Shown piece by piece: positions 21,571 to 34,000 of a stretch of DNA of 64,000 nt (the first letter of the stretch is position 1; the number at the start of each line of letters is the position of its first letter). The translations under genes were made by a program, and so were the position numbers. This DNA is from Nymphaea colorata (taxonomy: Eukaryota; Streptophyta; Magnoliopsida; Nymphaeales; Nymphaeaceae). The DNA lies in assembly GCF_008831285.2 (NCBI RefSeq), contig NC_045142.1:15317354-15381353 (forward strand), written 5' to 3'. The notes beneath the pieces were generated by a model that saw nothing but the letters and a program-made list of their open reading frames with translations, had not been told where the DNA came from and ran no database searches.

Positions 21571-23944
21571 TCCTAGAATTTCCAGCTACAAAAGTTTAAC
21601 TTCTAGCTAGACTCAGCGGCTTCCAAGTGCCCATATTCTCTAGGTCAAGGTGATATGATAGGGTATCAAACATTTTGATGCCTTCATTGCATTATGTTTA
21701 GTTTTATGTTGTCTCAACTATTTGACAATGACCTTATCATTGTCTAGATTTGTTGTCCATCAAGACGCTAAGTCTAGAGTTGACTTACTAGGCACAGACA
21801 TCCCAAGTCAAATAAAAAAAAACTGTATATTAAATGTGTCGCTCATGCATGTCATCAAAGTTCACAACATACCTACACTTAGTCAAGGTGACAACTAAAA
21901 GCACAATTTTTCATCAATCCTTACCAAAAAATAGCTTGCCCATAAAAATTTTAAAAAAAATTGAACAAATAAATGAAAACAATCATTATTTATTAACAAA
22001 AAATCAGTCTACTATAATCATGTCCATAGACTGATGTAAAGCTCCACACACTTGCAAACTATGTCAAGGTATGTTGACCTATAGTTGAACACACGCTCAG
22101 GTTATAGAAGACTCTGGAGTTCACTTCTTTGTCTTGCCAACGGTAGTGACCCTTCATTCCTTGAATGTTGACACCACACCTTGATTCTAGAGAATGGAGA
22201 GATCCAAGTGGTTCACGCGGGTATGGGTTTGCTAAAACTCCCGTTTGATTTGGCGCTTTCCCTCAAACTCAATGTCGACCATGCTTTGAAAATGTTAGAT
22301 TATCACTGTGCCTCAATACATATTTTTTGCTTCAGTGTCCCCCATTCTTTGGTCAAGAAGGGAGCAGAACATCACGCTACCTGTTTCTACAGTGCCCACA
22401 TAGACTCTCTATTTGTATACTATGATATAAAGTCTGTCATGCACACGTCAGGTATGATCGTTGATCGTATAAACTCATTCTTCATGTGTGTCTAACGGTT
22501 GCAACTCTCAGCCTTAGCATACTCCTTTAGATTGATCATTGGCCGTATAGATCCCAACGGAGTCGGGTCACATACCAAACTGCCATCACTAATGACCACC
22601 ACTGACTGCTCCTTATCTCCTGAGCAGGACATGGTCACTAGTATGCATCAGTCATAGAACTAAAGTGTTACACTTGAACCGTTCATATCCAAATCCAAAC
22701 AAGAGAGCGAAAGAGATCCTTGTTCTAATATCAAAATCCAATTCAAATACATTATTCATAATCAAATATTGATTGAATCTTCATTTATGCATGATGGATC
22801 TCAATGTATAGAAGAATGTGTTTCGTTACTATGGATCCAAAACATGATGTGAAATACATGTCTAAAATATAATAGAAGCAGGAATCCTATCACGGGTAGA
22901 TATTATATACAATTAGATCTGAGCCAAATATATATGTTGAGATAGACAACCCAAAATTATATCTGCTCGAGCTCTCTGCATCTCTATTAACAACAGGGCA
23001 AATTTAAACCAGTAGAGCGTACGTGGGAGCAATGGCCTCCCTTTGGGTAATCCTGCAGTGGCCAATAAGAGGAGAAAACTCTCCTTGCTCTAACCACCCT
23101 CTGTTTCCCTTTTCTCTATTCCATGTAAGAGAGTTGTCAGACAGCGCCGCTGTTCATTAGAAAACCCAGAATTGGGGTTGTTTCCCACAGATGAGTCACC
23201 TGCATTGCATCCAGAAGGAGGTGATCAGACACATAAAGCCATTGTCTCCACTACACTACATTGCCACCATGGATTACCAGAAAACAAGACCACATGCCAT
23301 TTAGTTTTCAACCAGCAAACGGCGAGTTGTTTTCCTTGAACCCCCTTTTATGTGTACCAGTGGCTACCCTATTATATCGTCGATAGCCCAAGGTAAAACA
23401 ATGGCTGATCTCACCAGCCATTGCCGGAGGCCTACGAGCCACCAAGGCCGAGCTAGCAACCTGTTGTACTAAGACCAATGTTGATTTCACGTCCCCAATT
23501 ATAAAATGCATCTCATGCTCGTGGCAAAATATCATGATGAAAATTACATACTTTAGTGTTAAAGCAGAACAGAAGAATCCTTCAAATAGCAGGAGAACCA
23601 TGTTGCAGATACATCTGACAATCAGCGGCGTTGAATTTCATGCGTATGGAGACTTGACGCTACAAAAGAATTTGGCGTTCTTTTGTCTTCACCAAGAAAT
23701 GTCATGCCTTAAAAAGTAAAGTTTTCAATTAATTCAACCATCCGAACTCTTCTTGTATTCATAGATTCGGGCTCATATGAGTAGGCACGCGACTATTCGG
23801 ATGTGCATTGCATTTTGACACGGCTCCTATATACATCCCACTACGATGGAACAAAATGTGCATTGGGTAGTTGCTCCTGCAACTATCAACCTTATTTGTC
23901 TATCACTTGGATCCTCCCATCATGGGCTGATCCTTATTCAAATC

Positions 23945-24001
<57 letters not shown>

Positions 24002-24800
24002 AACTTATAATTTCAAATCCAAATTATGTTTATATAATTTCATGGTCGTTAAATACAACCTACCTTAAAAGCTCATAACCGAGTCCAGTTCGAGGTCAGC
24101 ATGGTTAAATGAAAGTAGAGCAATTAACGGGAGAAGCCGAAAAAAGCCATGTCTCATTTCCAAATGACTCGGGCTCACCACAGCATGATCGAGTCAAGTT
24201 TGTACTACTCCAATAATACTCTAATATAGTAGGTGTTGACCCTGCATTTTTCAGCTCATTACTGGTATTGAGCACCACAATTAAAGAACAGATGCAGAAA
24301 AATTTTGGTAGAGCCATAAACCAATGAAGCTCAGAATTGTCTGAAGACGACGTGGGAAAGAGGGAAAAAAATGACCAAGAGCTCCCTTTCTGGGGCAACG
24401 GGGAGCCAAGCGAAGTGGAGAACACCCCATCACCGATAAGAGATTGGCAGGTTATTACTGGCTGTTATAATATCTTGCCATTCCCATTTTTACGGTGCAG
24501 GACAGTGAGGTTTCAAGCATGCAGGAGTAAAAGTAAAACCAAGTCAAAAGAGACCTTTCTGATGGGCAGAAGAGGACAATTTCGAGTTTACACCAAAGAA
24601 CGACCACAAAACATGGCAAATTTTCCTCCTTAAAACAACCGCAAATTTTTACCTGCCCTTATTGCCGAACTGACCCAAAGTAGTTTTGCAGGACATGGTT
24701 CAGGTTCAGTTGGCCTACGCCCACCCTGAACCTGAACGATAACAGCCTACAGAAAGGACGAAACCAACACGACCATCTACTTCCAAGACACCCTCCATGT
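21571..24800. other. No gene recognised; AT microsatellite
   Basis: The first few hundred bases may continue the antisense copia gag. An open frame at 22181-22495 (+) is unassigned. A long (AT)n microsatellite occupies 23949-23999. No splice-supported exon was found. Confidence 0.35.
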
Positions 24801-24829
24801 TAAACTATTTTATATGCATACTGTTTCAA

Positions 24830-25008
24830 TCTTGTCCCAGCCGTTGCAAAATAAAAACCAAACCAGTATTATTGAAAGTGCAGCTGCAGAAGCGAAGCAT
24901 ACAATGATAAAGATGAATAAGCAAATATTACAAACTATTCATCATCAGGGCAGTTCAGACAAAGTATCCTTCACGACAGCAAATTCCATTGCATCACTGT
25001 CAAGCACA
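24830..25008 (-). other. Likely 3' UTR of the PDCD5 gene
   Basis: It follows the stop codon of the minus-strand gene. On the minus strand it contains TGTAATATTTGC (about 24925-24936) and TCAATAATACTGG (about 24863-24875), which resemble plant polyadenylation signals. The true end is unknown. Confidence 0.4.
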
Positions 25009-25047
25009 CTAATCATCGTCTTCAAGGACATTCCGACGCCTCTGAAT
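25009..25047 (-). CDS. PDCD5: PDCD5 coding exon 7 (stop)
   Basis: 39 nt encoding [12 protein letters not shown] and TAG. The acceptor is TTTTCATACAG. It lies 13 kb from exon 6, but the acidic D-D-D tail after I-Q-R-R-R is exactly the family C terminus and the phase fits. Confidence 0.88.
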   Translation of the reverse strand: MQRRRNVLEDDD

Positions 25048-28000
25048 CTGTATGAAAACAGGAAACGTGGCTGATTAACACAAAGAGAGATCAAACAAGC
25101 AGTCTTCAGATAAACCATTTTTCCTGGTGCCAACAGCAGCAATCTGTGCCGGGCAGCAACCCATGTTGTCAAAGGCACAGCTAGAGTTGCACATACATTC
25201 CTCTAGGCACAACTTTGATTTTTCTTTTTTCTTCTCTTCCTTCTTTTGCCCTCTAAGGTAAACCTTTTCTAATCCTTCAGCTATGTAAAGTAGTTGTTTT
25301 CTTTTTCTTCTTTCATCGTTATGCATATATTTTTTTTCCCATTCTTTTATGTTGCACGTGATTTTGCATTTTGTGTCTGTGCATCTGTGCTAGCACTTAT
25401 AAATATAGTTACAACCATAATTTCAATAGTATTGTCCTTTGATCAAGTGTATATTGTTTCAAGTTTAACTGCATTGCACATATAACATATATATAAACAT
25501 ATATACACAAAATATGTGAATTAAGTATAAGAACTATGTAGCCTGATTACAAGTTGTCTGTAAACTTAATTGATGGTTCACAATGTATCGTGTGTAATCT
25601 TACTTTTCCCAGAGAAAAAAAAAAGAAAAAAACCTTCTAGCCATATTGTCTTATAAACCATCAAGCACATTGGTCTTGAGTGAACAGTTTGTAATCAGTC
25701 TAAATAGTCGTCATATTCTACAAGTCCAATTTAATTCATAATTATGATGCTTCAACATGTTCAAGCTGTCAACTATGTAAGAATCATGTCCATCCCTTTA
25801 ATTCAAAAAATAATCAAGGACACTTGGGCCCTAGCCCATAATGTTCAAATTCTGGAAGTCATTATTATGTTATTTCATCAACAGTTATTCCTGATACACT
25901 TAGATATTTCCAAGTAGCCTTTTTTTCCATGCTTCAGTGCAAATTCAATTCTCTACTAACATTATACATTTCCAATTTGACGATAGTGGTCAATAATCTT
26001 GAAGATTATTTAAAGTATCTTGTCATATACACCCGGACAAAATTGTATCCCTGAAAGAAAGCAAAGTCATATTGTTGAGAGTTCTTTGAGCAAGTTGCAT
26101 TGCAGCTGCATTCCTTTTAGCATATGACAGAAGCTTTCTATTTGGCAATGTATGTGACAAATCATCACTGATTGTACTTTTAGGTGATCAATCACCGTAT
26201 TTTACTTGTTTGTTGTTCATCCTTACTACAATGTCTAGGAGTTTTTCGTTGTGTCTGTACATTGACAGTTCACTACACAACAAGATTCTTAGTTCTCAGT
26301 GCAGATATGTAAGGTAGGTGATGATCATAACGGACATGGTTGTTGTAAGCCGGTCCATAAATGTATTAAAATTTCTGAACATGTCATTGATGAGTAAAAT
26401 TTTGAGAGAAACCTACCGGTTCTGCCCAGTCAATTCCTTCTAGTGAAATATATGATCTACAGATCTATGCAGACCTATTTAGCAGCATAAATAGAGATTG
26501 GTCCTCCAATTGATGAGTAGAAACAATCTAGAGATGACCTAAATGTACCCATGAGTCAAAGACGGCAATACTACAACCTTTCAAACATGCAAATTCAAAG
26601 GTCATGCATACACAAGAAAGGACACACCACCTGCCAAGACAATGTGTTAGCCTCTGACCCTGAATAGTCTTATTAGAAATAGTACAGGGCGCAGGAATAA
26701 AGGTGTGGGTCGGGTCTTAGGAGCAGGCGACCCATTTTCCCTCTTCTATAAAGGGACTGATACTGTATTAGGAATTTAGGATGTTATGATGTTAATGAAA
26801 TGGATCCTCTGACGTGCTGAGAGAGTTTTTGGCCCTAATTCAGAGATGAATTAGGTTAATTGCGTTTGTGTGTGAGTTTCATTGCAGTTCTGTTAGCCAG
26901 CGGCTAACATCTGGTATCGAACCTAATGATCACCAAGGAACCGCTGGCCGTAGTGGAAGCTCTGTGCAGGCAGGCAGAGGCCGATCGTCACACGATCGCT
27001 GGGAGACTTGAAGGCATTGAAAAGAGCAGTGATGAACTGGGACAACGACTTAGCGACATAGAGAGGGAGATGCGATCAGTGCAGCAAGAGATGATGACGC
27101 TCTTGCAGGAAGTCATTAGCAGGACAGCAAGCAGACAGGAGGATCACGCCACGGACAAGCAGAATCATCCACGCCTCAACATGAACCACTGGAAACAGGT
27201 ACACAACCTCTCAACGGGGCGTCTATAGGCTCGCCGACAGGTAATGGAGAGACGATGGGGTATACAAAGGTTCCTAGGATGGAATTCCCCAAAGTTTAAT
27301 GGAGAGGATCTCATCAGGTGGGTAGTTGGAGCGGACCAATATTTTGATTGCCAAAAAATTGCACCAGACCAGTGGATCTCGCACGCTACTGTTCACTTGG
27401 AGGGATCAGCAATACGCTGGTACAAGTGGATCATCACGCAGCAAAGCAAGCTGCCATGGAGGGTTCTTGTGGACACACTCAAGGTGAGATTCGGACCCTC
27501 AGATTACTTAGATTATAACACCGAATTGCCTAAAACCAAACAGAAAGGGAAGGTGATGAAGTATCAAGCATAATTTGAGGACGTAAGAAATATGATGCGT
27601 GGGTGGCCTGTCGAGGCCTTGATTGGCTTCGTAGGAGGATTGAAGGAGGAGTACCGCACTGAGATGCAACAGGCCAAATCCCAAAGCCTCTGAGAAGCCT
27701 TCGAGTTGGCAAGAATTGTAGAGGAAAAATCGAGCAGACTCCTCAACAGTTTGAGGGAAAGTAGAACTAGTAGAAATTTGCCTGAACAGAAACTCCACAG
27801 TCACAACAAACCTGCATGAGGTCCAGCCAGCATCCTGTGAGGCTCAGCCAGCATCCAGGAAGGCACAGGGAACAAACAAGTGTCGGTCAAGTGACTAAGT
27901 CAAGAGCAGATCAGGGAACGACATAGGAAGGGACAGTGTTTTCAATACGACGAGAAATGGGGCCCATGACATGCTTGTAGAAAGCTACATATGTACTTAG

Positions 28001-31000
28001 TAGACGAGTCAGATGATAGCTAAGAAGAGGGCATAAAACAAGGGACTGATGACAGTATAGAAGAATTAACTCTAGAAATATCTCTTCATGTGCGACCCAA
28101 CGTCCTCCAAATGATGAAAGTTGAAGGACAATTGCAGGGGAGGACTGTTAGCATATTGGCTGACATGGGGTCGACACATAATTTCATTGGGGAGAAGACT
28201 GCCAAGGTATGTGGCTGTAAAATACTTCAGCAATCAGAATTTCAAGTGGTCGGCAACGGCAACTCACTGTGGTGTAAAGAACAATGCCCAAAAGAAGAAA
28301 TCGAGATCCAGGGACAGCAGTTTGTGGTGGAATTATTTCCCCTAGCTATGGGAGGAGCTGATTGGTTTTAGGCATTCAATGGTTGAAGCAACCCAGAAAG
28401 GTTTGGTGGGATTTTACCACTATGAGAATGACCTTTAAAGCGGCAGATGGAGAAAAATGCATACAGAACCAGCCAACAGCAATTTTTAGTGGACAGGGAG
28501 ACACACATTAATAAGATCAAATCTGGAGAGGCTGCATCTTTTCTTAATGTCTGCTGAATCTAGCAGTCCACAGAAACAGACCATCCAAGTTAGAAGCCCC
28601 AGCCTTCTTCTGTGCTGTTCTAGCTGAATATGCTGGTATCTTTGAGACTCCAAAAGGGCTGCCCCCAAGTCGTGAGTTCGACCATCCTATCAAATTAGAA
28701 ACTGGGTCTAGACCAGTCAATTTGAAACATTACAGACACAGCCACATTCAGAAAGGGGAGATAGAAAAACTCATAAAAAGTATGTTGTCGGAAGGAGTGG
28801 TCCAGCCCAGCCGAAGCCCTTACTCTTCTCCAGCATTGTTGGTCCGAAAAAAGGATGGAACATGGAGGTTTTGTGTGGATTACAGGGTACTTAATGCAGT
28901 CACCATCAAGAACCGGTATTCTATACCAGCTATAGATGAATTGTTGGATGAATTGCAAGGGGCGAAAGTATATTCTAAGCTACATCTTCGGGGTGGGTAT
29001 CATCAAATCAGGATGACCAAGTTGGACATTCCCAAAGCAGCTTTCCAAACCCATGAAGGCCACTACGAATTTAAGGTAATTTCTTTTGGGTTAACAAATG
29101 CGCCGGCCACCTTTCAAGCCCTAATGAACCACATTTTCCATCCTTTCCTATGGAGATTCGTTTTGGTATTTTTCGATGATATACTGATTCACAGCAATAG
29201 TAAGGAGGAACATCAAGAGCATTTGAAATTGGTGCTGAAAATATTTGAAGGAGCATTGACTACATGCTAAAGCTTTAAAATGCGTGTTTGGTTGTGACCA
29301 GGTGACCTATTTGGGTCACACCATTTCCAAACAAGGAGTAAAGATGGAAGAAGAAAAAGCATCAGCCATTCGTACATGGGCATTACATGCGGGTATTAAG
29401 GGGTTGAGGGCTTTCTTAGGCCTGGCAGGGTATTACCGCAGGTTTGTTAAAACTTTTAGACTGCACGCTACCCCTAACCAGCATGTTGAAGAAGGATCAG
29501 TTCAGGTGGAGCACTCAAAGTGAAGCTGTTTTTGAAAAGTCAAAGCAAACTATCATCAGCTCACTCACTTTAGCAATGCCCGACTTCACCAAGACTTTTA
29601 AGGTGGAGACAGACACATCCGAGAATAGGGTAGGGGCTGTGCTCAGCCAAGGCAAACATCTTGCAGCTTTTTTCAGTAAGGCTATGGGAGTTTGATTCAA
29701 AAGTAAATCCGCTTATGAACAGGAGATTATAGCCATGGTTCAAGCCATCCAAAAGTAGCATCACTAACCCAATAGGACGAAAATTTAGGGTTTTCACGGG
29801 CCACAGCAATTTGAGGCACTGCATGCAGCAGAAATCAATTAATGCTACCCAATGTTGTAAAAGGCGAGAAAGTGACGCGAGGCGTTGAGCTTCTCATGAG
29901 GCGAGGCGAGGCGAGGCGAGGCGTTAATTGAAGAGTAAGCTTCATGGACAAATTTGTAGGCACAAAATGCATCATGAAACCAAGAGTATACAAGCAGGAC
30001 CTCACCAATCATAGTCATTCTTTTCATCCTCCACCTCCAGAAGATCACTTCCATCGCCTAATAAATTTATAAAAAGCATGCTGAAAAATGAAAGCGCCAT
30101 TGGAAAGAAAATTGGCTCCCAAATTAAAACTGATCATGAGCTTGCTGCAGCCATTTGCTGGTCTACGTATGAAGCAGCCAAGACCTTCCTTCAAGACTTC
30201 AATCAGAACAACAGAAGTTTGCTTTGAAGTATATTGCAAGCCATCGTTTTTTTAATCTTCACATTAATGAGTTCCCTTATTTACCACATCTCAACAACTG
30301 TGCCATAGCACATGAAATATAGTAAACAAAGACAAAAAACCCATTGGCATATGGAAGAAATGAACTGATGTTGATGGGGCCAAGGCATACGTTGCTGTCA
30401 ATATCTATAAACTATTATATACTAACAGGATGGGGCCAAGGCATACGTGGCTTTCAATATCACTAAACTATTGTATTATATGCTAACAGGAAGAAGGAAG
30501 ACAGTAAACTCACATGTGAGTTGGAGAGTGCCTTGCAGCCGGGCTTGTAGTGGAGAGTGTCTTGAAGCAGACGTGCCACCTTCTCACCCATGGAGAAGAA
30601 AGCTCCTTCTTGGAGAAAAGTGTGGGGGCGGGTGATTTGGGATTGATATTTGAGAAAAGGGCAGTTAGGGATAGAACGAGAATTTAATTAGGGCTACATT
30701 AAAAGCCACTAAATAGACTAACTTTTGTAATAATTTTTATTTATTTTTTAATTCTTTACATTAAAAGCCACTAAATGAATCTGTCCTTGAGGCGTGCGCC
30801 TCAAGAAGAAGCGTGCCAATGTGTGAGGCATACGCTTCAGGTACACGTGCGCCTCAGACTACTGCCTCAAGGCGTTTTTCCTTAAAAACGCCTTGACTCG
30901 CAATTTTTTTGTGAGAAACGTACGCTTCTCACAACATTGATGCTACCCAAATAAAATGGGTCATGAGGCTTGCTGAATATGAATTTGATTTGCATAAACA

Positions 31001-34000
31001 TGAAGAAGAAAACTGAGCTGAATTATATAATTTCTGTCCACCTTTGCTATGTAAGCCTGTTGCAGACATATGGGAGAAATTGAGAGAAGCACACCACAAT
31101 TCAACTGAAGTGCAAAAGAAGAAGGAACAACTCGAGCAAGATTCAGTCCACGTATATGGGTACAGATGGAAAGAACCTTACCTACACTATCAAAACTGTT
31201 GCAGCCGTGGGACTTGGAGATGGTAGGTCGTGAGACGTGGAGAGAGAGAAAGAGTAGCAGCCCTAAGACTTGGAAAAAGAAAACTTGATTATTCACTAAC
31301 CCTAATCTCCATTATAAAGAGATTAGGGTAGAAAAGAGATTTACATATTACATCAACCAAAAATAAAGAAAATATCAAAGAGGTATTGTAACTCTTTAAT
31401 ATTACAAAGAGCCACCTAGAAACATAAACTCTTCTAATCAACACTCCCCTTCAAGCTGGAGAATACATATTAAACATGTTGAGCATGTCACAACATCTAG
31501 AGAAATCACCAACAAGGAGAGCTTTCATGAAGATATCTGCAACTTGATCTTCTGAAGGAACATGAATAGTGGCAATGGTTCCTCATTGAATGAGATCCCG
31601 AATGTAATGGCAGTCCACTTCAATATGCTTAGTTCTCTCATTGAAAATTGGATTGTTTGCAATGTATGTGGCTCTGCTCGATTGTCACAATACATTTTCA
31701 TGAAAAGTCGAGTCGACATACTTAGGCTAGATAGCATGGATCCAGCCCAAGTCATTTCTGCTACAAATTAAGCCATAGCTCTGTATTCGGATTTTGCACT
31801 AGATCTTGACACCACACCTTTTTTTTTATTCTCCACGATATAAGGTTACCTCCCACAAATACACAAAATCCTGTGGTAGATTTCATGTCTTCGACTGAAC
31901 CAGCATAGTCAGCATCACTATAGGCTTCCACTTCTAAGGTCTTGCCTTTTGTGAACAAAAGGCCTTTTTCAGGAGACGATTTCAGATATTTGACCACCAT
32001 CAAAGCAACATCCCAATGAACTTTCCTGGGTTTTTCCATAAATTGGCTTAGCTTCCCCACTGCAAAGATAATGTTTCGTCTTGTCACAGTAACATAAAAG
32101 AGTTTTCCAATAAGGGATCTATATAATCGAGAATCCACTAATTTTGTTTGGTCATCATGAAGATATATGCATGAATTCATAGATAGATTAGCTGGTTTAA
32201 CTCCTAGCATCCCGGTGTTCTGCAATAAATCAAGAACATACTTCTGTTGAGAGAGAACAACACCATCTCTATTGCGAGCAACCTTTATTCCCAAGAAATA
32301 TTGTAGTGGATCAAGATCTTTCGTCACAAAGTGTTTTTGAAGAAACAGCTTTGCATCAGAAATTTCTTGATTGGAGTCACCTGTCAGGATAATATCATCA
32401 ACATAAACCACTAGAACAGTGATACCCCTGTAAGTCTTTTTAATAAACAGAGAATGATCAAGAGGAGACCTCGCAAAGCCACACTTTGAGACTACCTCAA
32501 AGAACTTGTGAAACCATGCACAAGGACTCTGTTTGAGTCCATAAATAGCTTTCTTCAGTTTGCACACTTTTCCACACTTCCTCTGTCGTTCAAACCCTGG
32601 TGGTAGTTGCATATAGACAGTCTCATCGAGATCACTGTACAAAAAGGCGTTTTTGACATCAAGCTGGTACGTGTGCCAATAATGGTGTACAGCCATAGAA
32701 ATAATAAGACGAATGGTTCCCAACCGAGCAACTAGAGAGAAGGTCTCAAAAAAATCCACTCCGTAGGTCTGCGTGTAGCCCTTAACAACCAACCGAGCTT
32801 TGTATCGTTCCACAGAACCATAAGAATTATATCTCATTGTGAATACCCACTTAGAGCCAACAATGTCACAATCAGGAAGAGGATCAACAAGTTCCCAGGT
32901 GCCTCGCTGAAGTAATGCATCCATCTCATCTTGCATAGCCTGTCTCCATTGGGTATCAAATAATGCTTGCTGGTGACACGTAGGAACTGTATGAGCAGTC
33001 AGAGCTTGAATAAACTGTTGCATACTTTTACCAACAACGTCAGTAGACACAAAATGAGATACAGGATGCAAAGTACATTGTCACTTGCCTTTGCGAAGAG
33101 CAATAGGTAGGTCTTGACAGGGATCAGACAGACTAAGGCTACTCGCTTCAGATGAACTTACCTCCTGAGAAGCAGTTGGCGAAGGATCATGAGAGGGGTC
33201 TTGTCAACGCGTGTAGATCAGCGGAGGATCACGAAACTTGGACACTACAGTCGGAGATTCTTTTATAGCACCGTCACACCCTTTTACAGCCACATAGAGA
33301 AGTTGCATGGTATGCCACGGTCGGTAGTAAGCGACCCTGACCCCTTGTTTTTGAGTAACTTCTAGAAAAATTACTTCGAATTGCAGGGAACCGGGCTGCA
33401 AATGAGCACTGCATATCATGCACGATCGGATGGTCAAACAGAGGTTACTTCTAGAACCACATAGAAAAGTTGCATGGTATGCCACGGTCGGTAGTAAGCG
33501 ACCCTGACCCCTTGTTTTTGAGTAACTTCTAGAAAAATTACTTCGAATTGCAGGGAACCGGGCTGCAAATGAGCACTGCATATCATGCACGATCGGATGG
33601 TCAAACAGAGGTTCTAACTCGAGTATTAGAAACATATAGGTGCTACACAGAGTACCAACCTCACAACTGGATGGAGCATATCTCTTGGGCTGAGTACTCC
33701 TATAACACAGCCATACATTCTGCCCTAGAAAAATCTCCTTTTGAAGTGGTGTATGGGCAGCCACCACCTGACCTGCATCGCTTCCATCCTCAAGAAGTAC
33801 AGCTGGACGAAGTAGATACTCAGCTTATAGCAAGGGACCACGTATTGGAGATTACTAAAAGTAAGCTGGCAGCTGCTCAAAACAGAATGACAAGGCAGTA
33901 TAATAGAAAGCATTGTTCCCAAGAATATGAGGTAGGCCAGTGGGTCCACTTGAAGAACTTCCCTGCAGGAAAGGTCCAGCATCGATCAGCTGAAACCCAT

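Larger units (their letters stand above)
31197..33285 (-). mobile_element. Antisense Ty1/copia fragment nested in the gypsy element
   Basis: Read on the minus strand, it comprises the end of the polyprotein (reverse transcriptase and RNase H), a polypurine tract (31444-31452) and a complete 3' LTR (31197-31443). The gag, protease, integrase and 5' LTR are missing: the copia sequence stops around 33285 and integrase sequence of the host gypsy element follows. The missing gypsy integrase N terminus shows that one deletion removed both. Confidence 0.85.

Noticed and set aside
22181-22495. A 104-codon plus-strand open frame as a gene
   Set aside because: No recognised motif, no splice or promoter context, and it lies among decayed transposons.
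31761-33071. The longest open frame of the window (436 codons, minus strand) as a host gene
   Set aside because: Its motifs (Y-V-D-D, Y-G-L-K-Q, S-D-A-D-Y-A-G) are those of Ty1/copia reverse transcriptase and RNase H, and an LTR follows.
33204-33767. 187-codon minus-strand open frame with internal repetition
   Set aside because: It is the antisense of the duplicated gypsy integrase segment; the apparent protein repeats come from the 157-bp DNA duplication.
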